A stretch of DNA of 6,038 bases, taken from Desulfobulbaceae bacterium. GTDB lineage: Bacteria; Desulfobacterota; Desulfobulbia; Desulfobulbales; Desulfocapsaceae. Positions 1-6,038 of this stretch are shown here, piece by piece (position 1 is the stretch's first letter; each line of letters opens with the position of its first letter). The stretch spans positions 1 to 6,038 of the forward strand of contig JAHEMX010000244.1 in assembly GCA_024643445.1 (NCBI GenBank), written 5' to 3'. A program made the translations under genes and the position numbers. The notes under the pieces are model-generated. The model was not told where the DNA came from. It did no database searches and saw only the letters and a program-made list of their open reading frames with translations.

Positions 1-98
1 ACCATTCAAAAGAAGGATTGCTCGCGGTGGTCGATAGTGAAAAGCTCGTTGGTATTCTGACCCGTTCAGATATTATTCTCCAGATATACGATTTTTAA
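1..98 (+). CDS. CBS-domain protein, 3' end only
   Basis: This is the C-terminal tail of a gene cut by the window edge. The reading frame uses codons starting at base 3 and ends at TAA 96-98. The 31 visible residues include LLAVVDSEKLVGILTRSDII, the typical last strand-turn-helix of a CBS domain (hydrophobic strand, acidic turn, then VGILTRSDI). CBS domains usually occur in pairs and bind adenosine nucleotides as regulatory modules. The protein ends about ten residues after the TRSD motif, so the CBS domain closes the protein. What precedes it cannot be seen: it could be a stand-alone CBS-pair protein, or a fusion to a transporter, an enzyme or a signalling domain. A 270-bp gap with its own promoter separates it from the next gene, so it is probably not part of the downstream operon. 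Confidence 0.75.
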   Translation, partial: HSKEGLLAVVDSEKLVGILTRSDIILQIYDF

Positions 99-145
99 AT
101 ATTTCCCCAACCAGCCAATAATCATCACGCTCATCTTCCATGGAG

Positions 146-168
146 GGTTGCGGAGCCAGCCGCCAGCC
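146..168 (+). terminator. GC-rich hairpin, possible terminator of the CBS gene
   Basis: GGTTG-CGG (146-153) can pair with CCG-C-CAGCC (160-168) around the loop AGCCAG. This gives eight pairs with one G-T wobble and one bulged C. It lies about 50 bases after the CBS gene stop, a plausible place for a terminator. No clean T-run follows (TGGTACCCGTTATTCCCC), so if it terminates transcription it is not a textbook intrinsic terminator. It may be chance structure in GC-rich DNA. Confidence 0.3.
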
Positions 169-206
169 TGGTACCCGTTATTCCCCTGTTTCTGCGATTT
201 ATCTTT

Positions 207-262
207 AAATTTTTCTGGAAATAAAAAAATTCTTTGACAAACATCAGCATTTATTATCTAGT
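207..262 (+). promoter_or_regulatory. Predicted sigma-70-type promoter of the acyl-CoA operon
   Basis: A perfect -35 hexamer TTGACA lies at 234-239. With a 17-bp spacer the -10 is TCTAGT (257-262), matching TATAAT at 4 of 6 positions; TATTAT at 252-257 is a better match but is too close. The stretch from about 207 to 232 is almost pure A/T and could act as an UP element. Transcription would start near 269, about 100 nt before the ligase start codon. The palindrome at 278-291 would then sit at about +10 to +23, where a bound repressor would block initiation or escape. The weak -10 makes the exact start uncertain. Confidence 0.6.
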
Positions 263-277
263 GGCAAAATGGAACCG

Positions 278-291
278 ACTGAGCGCTCAGT
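278..291. promoter_or_regulatory. Operator palindrome, likely TetR-type site 1
   Basis: ACTGAGCGCTCAGT is a perfect 14-bp inverted repeat just downstream of the predicted promoter. Short perfect palindromes in this position are typical of TetR-family operators. Its left half (CGACTGAG-G from 276) and right half (CGCTCA-T) recur in the inverted repeat at 5195-5212 upstream of the tetR-family gene, which links this site to that regulator. The half-sites overlap at the central CG here but are separated in the second copy. Binding by the encoded regulator is inferred. Confidence 0.65.
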
Positions 292-368
292 AGAGAATGA
301 TTTCTGCGGCCTGACCGTCTCAACAGAGTAAGTAGCATCTTGTAAAACCTAGACTGTGAGGAACCACT

Positions 369-2132
369 ATGGGTATGGAAAATCTGTACAGAGAAGTGAT
401 GGACCTGAACATGATGGACGACAACGATCGGAAAGAGGCCGCAGCCAGGACCTTCTTCGGCAAGCTCAACAGCATGGAACTGCCTGAATACTTCAACTGG
501 GCGGAAGAGATTTTCGAGGGGTTGCATACCAGGGAACGCGGAGACAAGGCGGCCCTGATCTGGGCGGACATCGCCAGTAAGGAAAGTAAGACCTACACCT
601 ATAAAGAGTTTGGCGCCAATGGCAATCGCTGCCTCAACGCTCTGCGCGGTGCCGGGGTCGACAAGGGTGACAATCTCTATATGATGCTGCCCATCGTACC
701 GGAAACCTGGTTCACCAGCTATGCCTGCGTCAAAGGAGGCATCGTCAACGTGCCGACGGCGACGACCATGACGCTCAGGGAGATGGAATTCCGTTTCCAG
801 ACTTATCCGCCCGATTCAATCGTTGCAGCCGAGGTCTTTGCCGACCTGATTGATGAAGCGCTCAAACTGACCAATGCTACACCGAAAATAAAAATTGTTG
901 CCGGCAGTAAGCAGGGCTGGAAAAGCTTCAGTGATCTGCAGAACGAAGGGGCTGAAGCGGCGGCCGCAAAAACCAAGTCCAGCGACCTGCTGTTCTGCTT
1001 CTTTACCTCGGGGACGACCGGACTGCCAAAACGGGTCGGGCACACAGCCACCTCCTATCCGCTGGGTCACCTGTCGACCTCGGTCATGGCCGGACTGCGC
1101 ACCGGGGACATTCACCACAACCTTGGCGCTCCCGGCTGGGCGAAATGGGCCTGGAGTTCTTTTTTTGCGCCGCTCAATGTCGGAGCGACCGCATCCGGTT
1201 TCAGCTTCACCGTACTGGACGGCATGGCCTACCTTGACTGCCTGACCAGCCACAAGATAAGCGTCTTCTGTGCGCCACCGACCGCCTGGCGGGCGTTTAT
1301 CAACCTGGACACGTCTCAATTTGATTTTTCCAATCTCCGCCAGTCTATCGGGGCCGGTGAACCGCTGAACCCCGAGGTTATTACCCGGTGGCATAAGATG
1401 ACCGGTACCGAGATCAGGGATTTCTACGGGCAGACCGAGTCCACGGCAATGATCGGCAATGCCCCTTGGATGAATGGCAAAATGCGCAAAGGCTCCTTCG
1501 GTCATCCTTCCTTCATGTATGATGTCGCCCTCGTCGATGATGACGGCAAGGAAATCAGCACGCCGAATGAACCGGGACATATCGTCGTCAGGCTCGATCG
1601 CTGGCGATCAATAGGTTTGTTCACCGAGTACATTGGCAACCCGGAGAAAATGGCCGGCGTATTCGTCAATAATTACTACTACACGGGCGATCGTGCCAGC
1701 ATTGATGAAGACGGTTACTGGTGGTTCGTTGGAAGAAGCGACGATGTCATCAAGTCTTCGGATTACCGTGTCGGTCCCTTTGAAGTGGAAAGCGCCCTGA
1801 TGGAGCATCCTGCCGTGGCAGAAACCGCCGTTGTCGGCGTACCGGATGAAAAACGTCATCAACTCGTCAAGGCCTTTGTCATCCTGAAACAGGGTCAAAA
1901 GCCATCCCGGGAACTGGCTCTTGACCTGTTCCGGACAACAATGGGCATCCTTGCCAAATTTAAAATTCCCCGGATTATCGAATTCGTCACCGAGGTACCA
2001 AAAACCTTGAGCGGAAAAATCAGACGGGTCGAACTGCGGGACATTGAAATCAAGCGGCAAAGCACCGGCGCTCAAGCACCGAAAGAGGAATACTTCTACT
2101 GGGATTTTCCCGAACTGAGTTCGAAAAAGTAG
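369..2132 (+). CDS. AMP-forming acyl-CoA ligase (medium-chain/aryl type)
   Basis: A 587-residue member of the acyl-adenylate-forming (ANL) superfamily. It would convert a carboxylic acid, ATP and CoA to acyl-CoA, AMP and PPi in the cytoplasm. The visible core motifs are the ATP loop FTSGTTGLPK (212-221), YGQTE (353-357), YTGD with the ribose-binding Asp (438-441), GRSDDVIKSSDYRVGPFEVE (455-474) spanning the hinge to the mobile C-terminal domain, and PKTLSGKIRR (544-553) with the catalytic lysine K550. GAPGWAKWAWSSFFAPL (253-269) resembles medium-chain and benzoate-type ligases. The roughly 50-residue N-terminus (LPEYFNWAEEIFEGLH) is also usual for this group. GAGG at 358-361 is spaced 7 nt from the ATG and supports this start; a second Met lies two codons in. 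It is the first gene of the cluster, and its substrate (fatty, alicyclic or aryl acid) cannot be decided from motifs alone. Confidence 0.93.
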   Translation: MGMENLYREVMDLNMMDDNDRKEAAARTFFGKLNSMELPEYFNWAEEIFEGLHTRERGDKAALIWADIASKESKTYTYKEFGANGNRCLNALRGAGVDKGDNLYMMLPIVPETWFTSYACVKGGIVNVPTATTMTLREMEFRFQTYPPDSIVAAEVFADLIDEALKLTNATPKIKIVAGSKQGWKSFSDLQNEGAEAAAAKTKSSDLLFCFFTSGTTGLPKRVGHTATSYPLGHLSTSVMAGLRTGDIHHNLGAPGWAKWAWSSFFAPLNVGATASGFSFTVLDGMAYLDCLTSHKISVFCAPPTAWRAFINLDTSQFDFSNLRQSIGAGEPLNPEVITRWHKMTGTEIRDFYGQTESTAMIGNAPWMNGKMRKGSFGHPSFMYDVALVDDDGKEISTPNEPGHIVVRLDRWRSIGLFTEYIGNPEKMAGVFVNNYYYTGDRASIDEDGYWWFVGRSDDVIKSSDYRVGPFEVESALMEHPAVAETAVVGVPDEKRHQLVKAFVILKQGQKPSRELALDLFRTTMGILAKFKIPRIIEFVTEVPKTLSGKIRRVELRDIEIKRQSTGAQAPKEEYFYWDFPELSSKK

Positions 2133-2148
2133 CACCGGCAACAGCACC

Positions 2149-2169
2149 CGGAGACACGCCGTGTCTCTG
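2149..2169 (+). repeat. Stem-loop between the ligase and dehydrogenase genes
   Basis: GAGACAC (2151-2157) and GTGTCTC (2161-2167) form a perfect 7-bp stem around the three-base loop GCC. A G-T and a C-G pair below it extend the stem to nine. It lies in the 78-bp gap between genes, 19 bases after the ligase stop. There is no following T-run, so it is not a standard intrinsic terminator. It more likely affects mRNA processing, 3'-end stability or relative expression of upstream and downstream genes. Confidence 0.5.
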
Positions 2170-2210
2170 TGTGCCATACTGATAGGTAGCTGTACAGCGG
2201 AGTACGGGAT

Positions 2211-3356
2211 ATGATTTTTGCACTGAGTGAGGAGCAGCGTCTGATTCGGGAGATGGTTCGTGATTTCGCGGAGATGGAAATAGCGCCCTCTGCCGCTCTA
2301 CGTGACGAGGAAGAACGTTTTGACCGGGAGTTGATGTTCGACAAGCTGGCTGAATTGGGCTTGACCGGCATTGTCTTTCCTGAAGAGTATGGCGGCGCCG
2401 GCGCCGATTATCTCAGCTATGCCATAGCCGTGGAGGAACTCTCGCGGGTATGCGCATCAACCGGTGTAACGCTCTCCGCCCATCTTTCACTCGGCGCCAA
2501 CCCGATTTATCTGTTCGGCACCGAGGAACAGAAGCAGGCCTTCCTGAAACCGCTCGCCCGGGGAGAGAAAATGGGCGCCTTCGGACTGACCGAACCGGCG
2601 GCAGGCTCAGATGCCGGCAGTACCCGAACAACCGCGGTCAGGGACGGCGGGGATTGGCTGGTAAACGGCACCAAGATTTTCATAACCAACGGCGGTGAAG
2701 CTGAAATATACATCATTCTTGCCCGCACCGATAAAGAGGCCAGGAAGCATCACGGTATCTCTGCCTTTATCGTCGAAAAAGGGACTCCCGGATTTTCTTT
2801 TGGCAAGAAAGAAAAAAAGATGGGTATACGTTCCTCGCCGACCATGGAACTGGTCTTTGAAAACTGCCGTATTCCGGCAACAAATCTGCTCGGCGAAGAA
2901 GGTGAAGGCTTCAAAATTGCGATGAAGACACTCGACGGCGGGAGGATCGGTATAGCCGCCCAGGCTCTTGGTATCGCCCAGGGAGCGCTCGATACAGCCG
3001 TGTCCTATGCCCGGGAACGCAAGCAGTTTGATACGCCGATCGCTTCCTTCCAGGGGATTCAGTTTCAACTGGCGGACATGGCTACCCAGATCGAGGCATC
3101 GCGGCTTCTGGTCTACAACGCATCGTACCGTGCCAGTGCGGGTCTTTCCTATTCACAGGCCTCGGCCATGGCCAAACTGATGGCCAGCGAAACCGCAATG
3201 AAGGTGACAACCCAGGCCGTTCAGATCCTTGGCGGATACGGCTACACCCGCGAATTTCCGGTAGAGCGGATGATGCGGGATGCAAAAATTACGGAAATAT
3301 ATGAAGGAACGAGCGAAATCCAGCGGCTGGTCATTGGCGCTTCGCTGACGCGCTGA
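2211..3356 (+). CDS. Acyl-CoA dehydrogenase (short-chain/butyryl-CoA type)
   Basis: A 381-residue flavoprotein of the usual length for the short-chain acyl-CoA dehydrogenase family. It would catalyse FAD-dependent alpha-beta oxidation of an acyl-CoA, or the reverse reduction, with ETF as redox partner. The helical N-terminal domain is followed by the first family signature [10 protein letters not shown] (125-134) in the beta domain. The C-terminal helical domain carries RKQFDTPI (270-277), [16 protein letters not shown] (338-353) and [19 protein letters not shown]365 in IYEGT aligns with the catalytic base of butyryl-CoA dehydrogenase. GGAG at 2199-2202, spaced 8 nt, supports the ATG. It follows the ligase and directly precedes etfBA, so the encoded ETF is its likely partner. 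It is a soluble protein with no signal peptide. Chain length or aryl specificity is not readable; glutaryl- or benzylsuccinyl-type relatives cannot be strictly excluded. Confidence 0.93.
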   Translation: MIFALSEEQRLIREMVRDFAEMEIAPSAALRDEEERFDRELMFDKLAELGLTGIVFPEEYGGAGADYLSYAIAVEELSRVCASTGVTLSAHLSLGANPIYLFGTEEQKQAFLKPLARGEKMGAFGLTEPAAGSDAGSTRTTAVRDGGDWLVNGTKIFITNGGEAEIYIILARTDKEARKHHGISAFIVEKGTPGFSFGKKEKKMGIRSSPTMELVFENCRIPATNLLGEEGEGFKIAMKTLDGGRIGIAAQALGIAQGALDTAVSYARERKQFDTPIASFQGIQFQLADMATQIEASRLLVYNASYRASAGLSYSQASAMAKLMASETAMKVTTQAVQILGGYGYTREFPVERMMRDAKITEIYEGTSEIQRLVIGASLTR

Positions 3357-3392
3357 GAGTTCGACTATTTCTGAACGACAGGTGAGGACACA

Positions 3393-4166
3393 ATGAACAT
3401 TCTGGTGTGTGTAAAACAGGTTCCGGATATGGAATCAAAGTTCAAAATCAATGCGGCGGGGACCTGGTATGACATCACCGATCTCGCCTGGCGCATGAAC
3501 GAATATGACGAATACGCCGTGGAACAGGCCGTTCGCCTGAAGGAACAACTGGGCGATGCTGATCTCACCGTCATCTCCATCGGTCCCGCCAAGGTCACCG
3601 AAACCATAAAAAAAGCGCTGGCCATGGGATGCGACCGCGGCGTCCATATCGTTGACGAAGCGGTCGCGGGCCGCGAACCCTATGAAATTGCCTCGGCAAT
3701 TGCGGCCTTTGCCGCCGGCAAGGAATTTGCCGTCATATTCACCGGTATGCAGTCCCAGGACCGCGGCAGTGCCCAGGTGGGGGTGCTGCTCGGGGAAATG
3801 CTGTCCCTGCCGAGCGTGACGACCATCGTCGACTTTGCTTATGCCGACGGGACCGCCGTGGTCAAACGGGAACTTGAAGGCGGTATCAAGGCTCGGATCA
3901 AAGTGGCTGTTCCGGCCCTTTTCACCTGTCAACTCGGCCTGAACACGGTGCGCTACCCGACCTTGCCAAACATCATGAAGGCCAAGAAAAAGGAATTGCT
4001 CGCCGTTCCGATGGCTGAACTCCTTTCGGTAGAACCACGCCAGGAAACGGTAAAAATATCGTTTCCCGAGAAAAAAGGCAGCGGGCTGATTCTGGAGGGC
4101 GATCCCGCCGAACTGGCTGACAAACTCATCCGCATCCTGAAAGATAAAACCGGCGTTCTTGCCTGA
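3393..4166 (+). CDS. etfB: Electron transfer flavoprotein beta subunit
   Basis: A 257-residue EtfB, normal length, which with EtfA forms the soluble heterodimer that exchanges electrons with acyl-CoA dehydrogenase. It starts MNILVCVKQVPD, the usual first strand. It continues with MNEYDEYAVEQAVRLKE (35-51), GPAKVTETIKKALAMGCD (64-81), the nucleotide-binding loop GMQSQDRGSAQVG (118-130), and the family signature VRYPTLPNIMKAKKKEL (186-202). The loop has AQVG, as in bifurcating EtfB proteins, but DRGS in place of their usual DGDT, so the second nucleotide could be AMP or FAD. GGTGAGG at 3381-3387, spaced 5 nt, is a strong ribosome binding site. The gene lies 36 bp after the dehydrogenase and 16 bp before etfA. 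The identity is firm; the energetic class (plain or bifurcating) is open. Confidence 0.96.
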   Translation: MNILVCVKQVPDMESKFKINAAGTWYDITDLAWRMNEYDEYAVEQAVRLKEQLGDADLTVISIGPAKVTETIKKALAMGCDRGVHIVDEAVAGREPYEIASAIAAFAAGKEFAVIFTGMQSQDRGSAQVGVLLGEMLSLPSVTTIVDFAYADGTAVVKRELEGGIKARIKVAVPALFTCQLGLNTVRYPTLPNIMKAKKKELLAVPMAELLSVEPRQETVKISFPEKKGSGLILEGDPAELADKLIRILKDKTGVLA

Positions 4167-4182
4167 TGGTAACGGTGACTCA

Positions 4183-5097
4183 ATGAAAGCATTATTAATA
4201 GCAGAATACAGAGACGGCAAACTCCTTGACTCGGTCTATGAACTGATCGCCTTCGCTGAACAGATGGGGGCTGAAAGTTCACTGTTTCTTGTCGGCAGCG
4301 GCGAAGCGCTCCCCGGGTTCAATGGCGATCTGTACCTGGCCGATATCGCCAGACACGGCGAGTTCAATCCGGAGGTACATAAGGAGCTGATCCTCGGCGT
4401 CGCCAAACAACTGCAGCCCGGGCTGGTGGTATTCAGCCACTCCTCCTACGGTTGGGATCTTGCCCCGCGGGTGGCCTTCGGACTCAAAGCCGCCCAGATA
4501 TCTGAGGTTGTCGCGGTTGTCGACGGTGTGCCGGTTGTCCCGGTATGCAACGGCAAGATGCGGCGCGAGGTTAAAGCAAAAACGGAGCTCAGAGTGATGA
4601 CGCTGCAGGCCGGAGCCTTCGGGCTGCCAGAAATTCCGGCCACCGCCCCGCAGGTGATACCGATAGACACCAGCCTCTCCGGCAGGATCTCTTTCGATGG
4701 TTATGAGGAGGCCGAAAAAGGTGGCGTTGACCTGAGCAAAGCCGAGATCATTGTCAGTGCCGGCCGCGGTATCGGCAAACCGGAAAACGTGGCAATAATT
4801 CGTGATCTGGCCAAGGCCCTGGGCGGCGAATACGGTGCCAGCCGCCCCGTCGTTGATGCTGAATGGGTTGAGCATAATCGACAGGTCGGGACCACCGGCC
4901 AGAGTGTATCACCCAAGCTCTATGTCGCCTGCGGCATCTCAGGCGCCATTCAGCATCTGGCCGGGATGAAGCGCTCCGAATTTGTTGTTGCCATCAACAC
5001 GGACAAGGATGCACCGATAGGTGAAATTGCCGATGTCCTGGTTGTGGCGGATCTCAAGCAATTTGTTCCCGTTCTGACGGAAAAACTGCAGAAATGA
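4183..5097 (+). CDS. etfA: Electron transfer flavoprotein alpha subunit
   Basis: A 304-residue EtfA. The N-terminal half (MKALLIAEYRDGKLL onward) is the EtfB-like Rossmann-type region. The C-terminal half is the FAD-binding domain: IIVSAGRGIGKPEN (189-202), GASRPVVDAEWV (218-229), RQVGTTGQSVSPKLYVACGI (233-252), SGAIQHLAGMK (253-263) and INTDKDAPIGEIADVLVVADL (271-291). The usual QVGQTGK motif reads QVGTTGQ here. There is no N-terminal ferredoxin domain and there are only two cysteines (C122, C250), unlike ferredoxin-fused EtfA proteins such as CarE. I place the start at ATG 4183, with GGTGA at 4174-4178, because family members begin MKALLIAEY. An in-frame TTG at 4159 would add eight unconserved residues and overlap etfB. 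The 16-nt gap suggests translational coupling to etfB. Confidence 0.95.
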   Translation: MKALLIAEYRDGKLLDSVYELIAFAEQMGAESSLFLVGSGEALPGFNGDLYLADIARHGEFNPEVHKELILGVAKQLQPGLVVFSHSSYGWDLAPRVAFGLKAAQISEVVAVVDGVPVVPVCNGKMRREVKAKTELRVMTLQAGAFGLPEIPATAPQVIPIDTSLSGRISFDGYEEAEKGGVDLSKAEIIVSAGRGIGKPENVAIIRDLAKALGGEYGASRPVVDAEWVEHNRQVGTTGQSVSPKLYVACGISGAIQHLAGMKRSEFVVAINTDKDAPIGEIADVLVVADLKQFVPVLTEKLQK

Positions 5098-5194
5098 CCA
5101 GCGCAGACGCCAATGATGCTATTTCCCGGCTCAGGTCCCACAGGTGATGACAGGGATTTTTGCGTTGCTCAAGAGCAGGTGCAACAGATGTGCG

Positions 5195-5212
5195 ACTGAG
5201 TGTTCGCTCATT
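5195..5212. promoter_or_regulatory. Operator-like inverted repeat, TetR-type site 2
   Basis: ACTGAGTGTTCGCTCATT contains the arms TGAGTG and CGCTCA, which are complementary at five of six positions around a central TT. Both arms match the halves of the palindrome at 278-291 (left CGACTGAG-G, right CGCTCA-T). It lies about 100 bases upstream of the regulator gene, so autoregulation is the simplest reading. Unlike site 1, the half-sites do not overlap; they are 4 bp further apart, so affinity or binding mode may differ. Confidence 0.55.
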
Positions 5213-5221
5213 TTTCCTTTT
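5197..5221 (+). terminator. Possible weak terminator of the acyl-CoA operon
   Basis: As RNA, the same inverted repeat folds as UGAGU-GUUC-GCUCA (5197-5210, last pair a U-G wobble) and is followed directly by TTTTTCCTTTT (5211-5221). A hairpin plus U-tract is the shape of an intrinsic terminator, but five pairs is a short stem. It is the only terminator-like structure between etfA and the regulator gene, so some read-through into that gene is plausible. Confidence 0.3.
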
Positions 5222-5310
5222 GTTCTTCGCACTTTTTGGATAGGTTACTCGCAGAAGGTTTCGCTAGCCCCGGAAGTTAAACCGTAAAGCGTGTAATAAA
5301 GAGACGAAAC

Positions 5311-5952
5311 ATGATGACCACAGACATCAAGGAAGTTGCGACTCAGATCAAGAACAAGGAACTGGTAAAAGAGCGGCGCCGGCAGATCGTCGACGCGGCC
5401 GTACCGCTTTTTGTCGAGCGCGGTTACCACAAGACCACGACGCGGGCACTTGCCCAGGCCACCGGCCTTTCCATCGGCTCGATGTACGAGTACATCTCCA
5501 CCAAGGATGATGTGCTCTATCTTGTCTGCATGGCTATTCATGCCGAGGTCGAACAGGCTGTCATGGCCGCATTGTCCCGGCCGCTTGAAGGGAGGGCGGC
5601 ACTGGCAGAAGTGATTCGAGAATATTTCCTGGTCTGCAACCGGATGAGCGATCACATTCTGCTGATGTATCAGGTAACTCATTTTCTGCCCTCGAAATGG
5701 CAAAAGAAGGTTCTCGAAGCGGAGTTACGCATCACCGATGTTTTCATTCAGGCCATGCGCGAACTGAAAAGCAGAGGAACCCTAGCCGAAGTTGATGATG
5801 ATACCATTGTCCTGATGGGTCACAATATTTCGGTACTTGGTCATACCTGGACCTTCAGGCGCTGGTATTTTGCGAAAAATTTTACGATTGAACAATATAT
5901 TGAGCAGCAGACCGACTTTATCATGAGGTTTCTGGTCGAGCAGAAAGACTGA
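5311..5952 (+). CDS. TetR/AcrR-family transcriptional regulator
   Basis: A 213-residue protein with the usual TetR architecture. A basic N-terminal helix (KERRRQIVDAAVPLFVERGY, 20-39) leads into the helix-turn-helix TTTRALAQATGLSIGSMYEYISTKDDVLYLV (42-72), whose recognition helix is around 54-61. The rest is an all-helical ligand-binding and dimerisation domain with no DNA-binding motif. The C-terminal part has a TWTFRRWYF stretch (179-187) of the kind seen in TetR proteins beside acyl-CoA genes. It most likely represses the upstream operon and perhaps itself, with an acyl-CoA ligand; this rests on position and on the two matching operators. GAGA at 5301-5304 serves as a weak ribosome binding site. 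ATG 5314 is an equally possible start. The gene lies on the same strand 213 bp after etfA, not divergently. Confidence 0.92.
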   Translation: MMTTDIKEVATQIKNKELVKERRRQIVDAAVPLFVERGYHKTTTRALAQATGLSIGSMYEYISTKDDVLYLVCMAIHAEVEQAVMAALSRPLEGRAALAEVIREYFLVCNRMSDHILLMYQVTHFLPSKWQKKVLEAELRITDVFIQAMRELKSRGTLAEVDDDTIVLMGHNISVLGHTWTFRRWYFAKNFTIEQYIEQQTDFIMRFLVEQKD

Positions 5953-6003
5953 TCATCCCCCTTCCCATCGTTCAAAAGCTCCTTTTTACTGGTGTCCCGG
6001 AGA

Positions 6004-6031
6004 GAATGGTAAGGATTCAGATCTTCCATTC
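6004..6031. repeat. Inverted repeat downstream of the TetR gene
   Basis: GAATGG-T-AAG (6004-6013) pairs with CTTCCATTC (6023-6031), giving nine base pairs with one bulged T and a nine-base loop. It begins 51 bases after the regulator's stop codon, so it could be its terminator or a transcript-stabilising hairpin. The window ends seven bases later with no T-run yet visible, so the role cannot be settled. Confidence 0.35.
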
Positions 6032-6038
6032 GACATCT

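Larger units (their letters stand above)
99..368. other. Intergenic regulatory region before the acyl-CoA operon
   Basis: No convincing gene lies in these 270 bases. The first half carries a GC-rich imperfect hairpin (146-168). The second half is strongly A/T-rich (about 190-235) and leads into a TTGACA -35 element, a weak -10, and a palindrome at 278-291. A leader of roughly 100 nt then runs to the ligase start. A 20-codon open frame at 269-331 has no ribosome binding site and begins at the predicted transcription start, so it is not annotated as a gene. Confidence 0.7.
5098..5310. other. Intergenic region between etfA and the TetR gene
   Basis: These 213 bases hold no supported gene. They contain a small self-complementary stretch (TGCT-CAAG-AGCA, 5166-5177, flanked by GTTGC/GCAAC at 5164-5168 and 5181-5185), the inverted repeat at 5195-5212, and a T-rich run to about 5237. 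No strong promoter is visible. The best guess is TTGTTC (5220-5225) with TAGGTT (5241-5246), a poor match with a short 15-bp spacer. The gap is large enough to give the regulator its own transcript. Confidence 0.5.

Noticed and set aside
269..331. 20-codon open frame in the leader overlapping the operator palindrome
   Set aside because: It has no ribosome binding site and starts at the predicted transcription start, so it is probably chance.
816..1580. Long antisense open frame (about 254 codons) opposite the acyl-CoA ligase
   Set aside because: The sense strand carries unmistakable ligase motifs across this stretch; the antisense product has no recognisable domain.
1761..1767. Asp (D465) where many acyl-CoA ligases have Gly in the SGYRIGP hinge motif
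   Set aside because: From family knowledge, DYR-x-x-PFE is the normal form in one ligase subgroup, so it is not a sign of a broken enzyme.
2221..2228. ACTGAGTG, a match to the left operator half-site, at the start of the dehydrogenase gene
   Set aside because: There is no matching right half nearby and it lies in conserved coding sequence (ALSEEQ), so it is coincidence.
3435..4220. Long antisense open frame (about 261 codons) opposite etfB
   Set aside because: It lies wholly opposite etfB and the etfA start, matches no family I recognise, and is expected from the codon bias of the GC-rich sense gene.
1..6038. Search for CRISPR arrays, insertion sequences, tRNA/rRNA genes, toxin-antitoxin or defence genes
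   Set aside because: I saw no regularly spaced repeats, transposase motifs, RNA gene cores or such proteins; the window is filled by the acyl-CoA operon, its regulator and short intergenic gaps.

Overview
The window looks like chromosomal DNA from an anaerobic or facultative Gram-negative bacterium, most plausibly a Desulfuromonas/Geobacter-type member of the Desulfobacterota (former Deltaproteobacteria). This is inferred from the style of the proteins (the EtfB form with MNEYDEYAVE, the acyl-CoA ligase N-terminus, the TetR regulator beside acyl-CoA genes) and from moderately GC-rich coding DNA with AT-rich promoter regions. No rRNA or other marker fixes the taxon.

Layout, all genes on the + strand. 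Bases 1-98 are the 3' end of a CBS-domain protein. Bases 99-368 are a regulatory intergenic region with a GC-rich hairpin, a TTGACA-type promoter behind an A/T-rich tract, and a perfect 14-bp palindrome just downstream of the predicted start of transcription. Bases 369-5097 hold a compact four-gene cluster: an AMP-forming acyl-CoA ligase, an acyl-CoA dehydrogenase, etfB and etfA. Bases 5098-5310 are a second regulatory gap with a related but differently spaced inverted repeat. Bases 5311-5952 encode a TetR-family regulator. The last 86 bases hold only an imperfect inverted repeat.

How the genes fit together: the ligase would activate a carboxylic acid to its CoA thioester, the flavin dehydrogenase would introduce (or, run backwards, reduce) the alpha-beta double bond, and the EtfAB heterodimer would exchange electrons with the dehydrogenase. 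The TetR protein probably represses the operon, and perhaps its own gene, through the two similar palindromes, and is probably released by an acyl-CoA. The substrate cannot be read from the sequence. No hydratase, thiolase or ETF-quinone/Fe-S oxidoreductase is present in the window.

Nothing here is clearly a previously undescribed system. It is a well-formed acyl-CoA activation and dehydrogenation operon. The points most worth a second look are the paired TetR-type operators with different half-site spacing, the gene order shared with the caffeate-reduction operon, and the hairpin between the first two genes.
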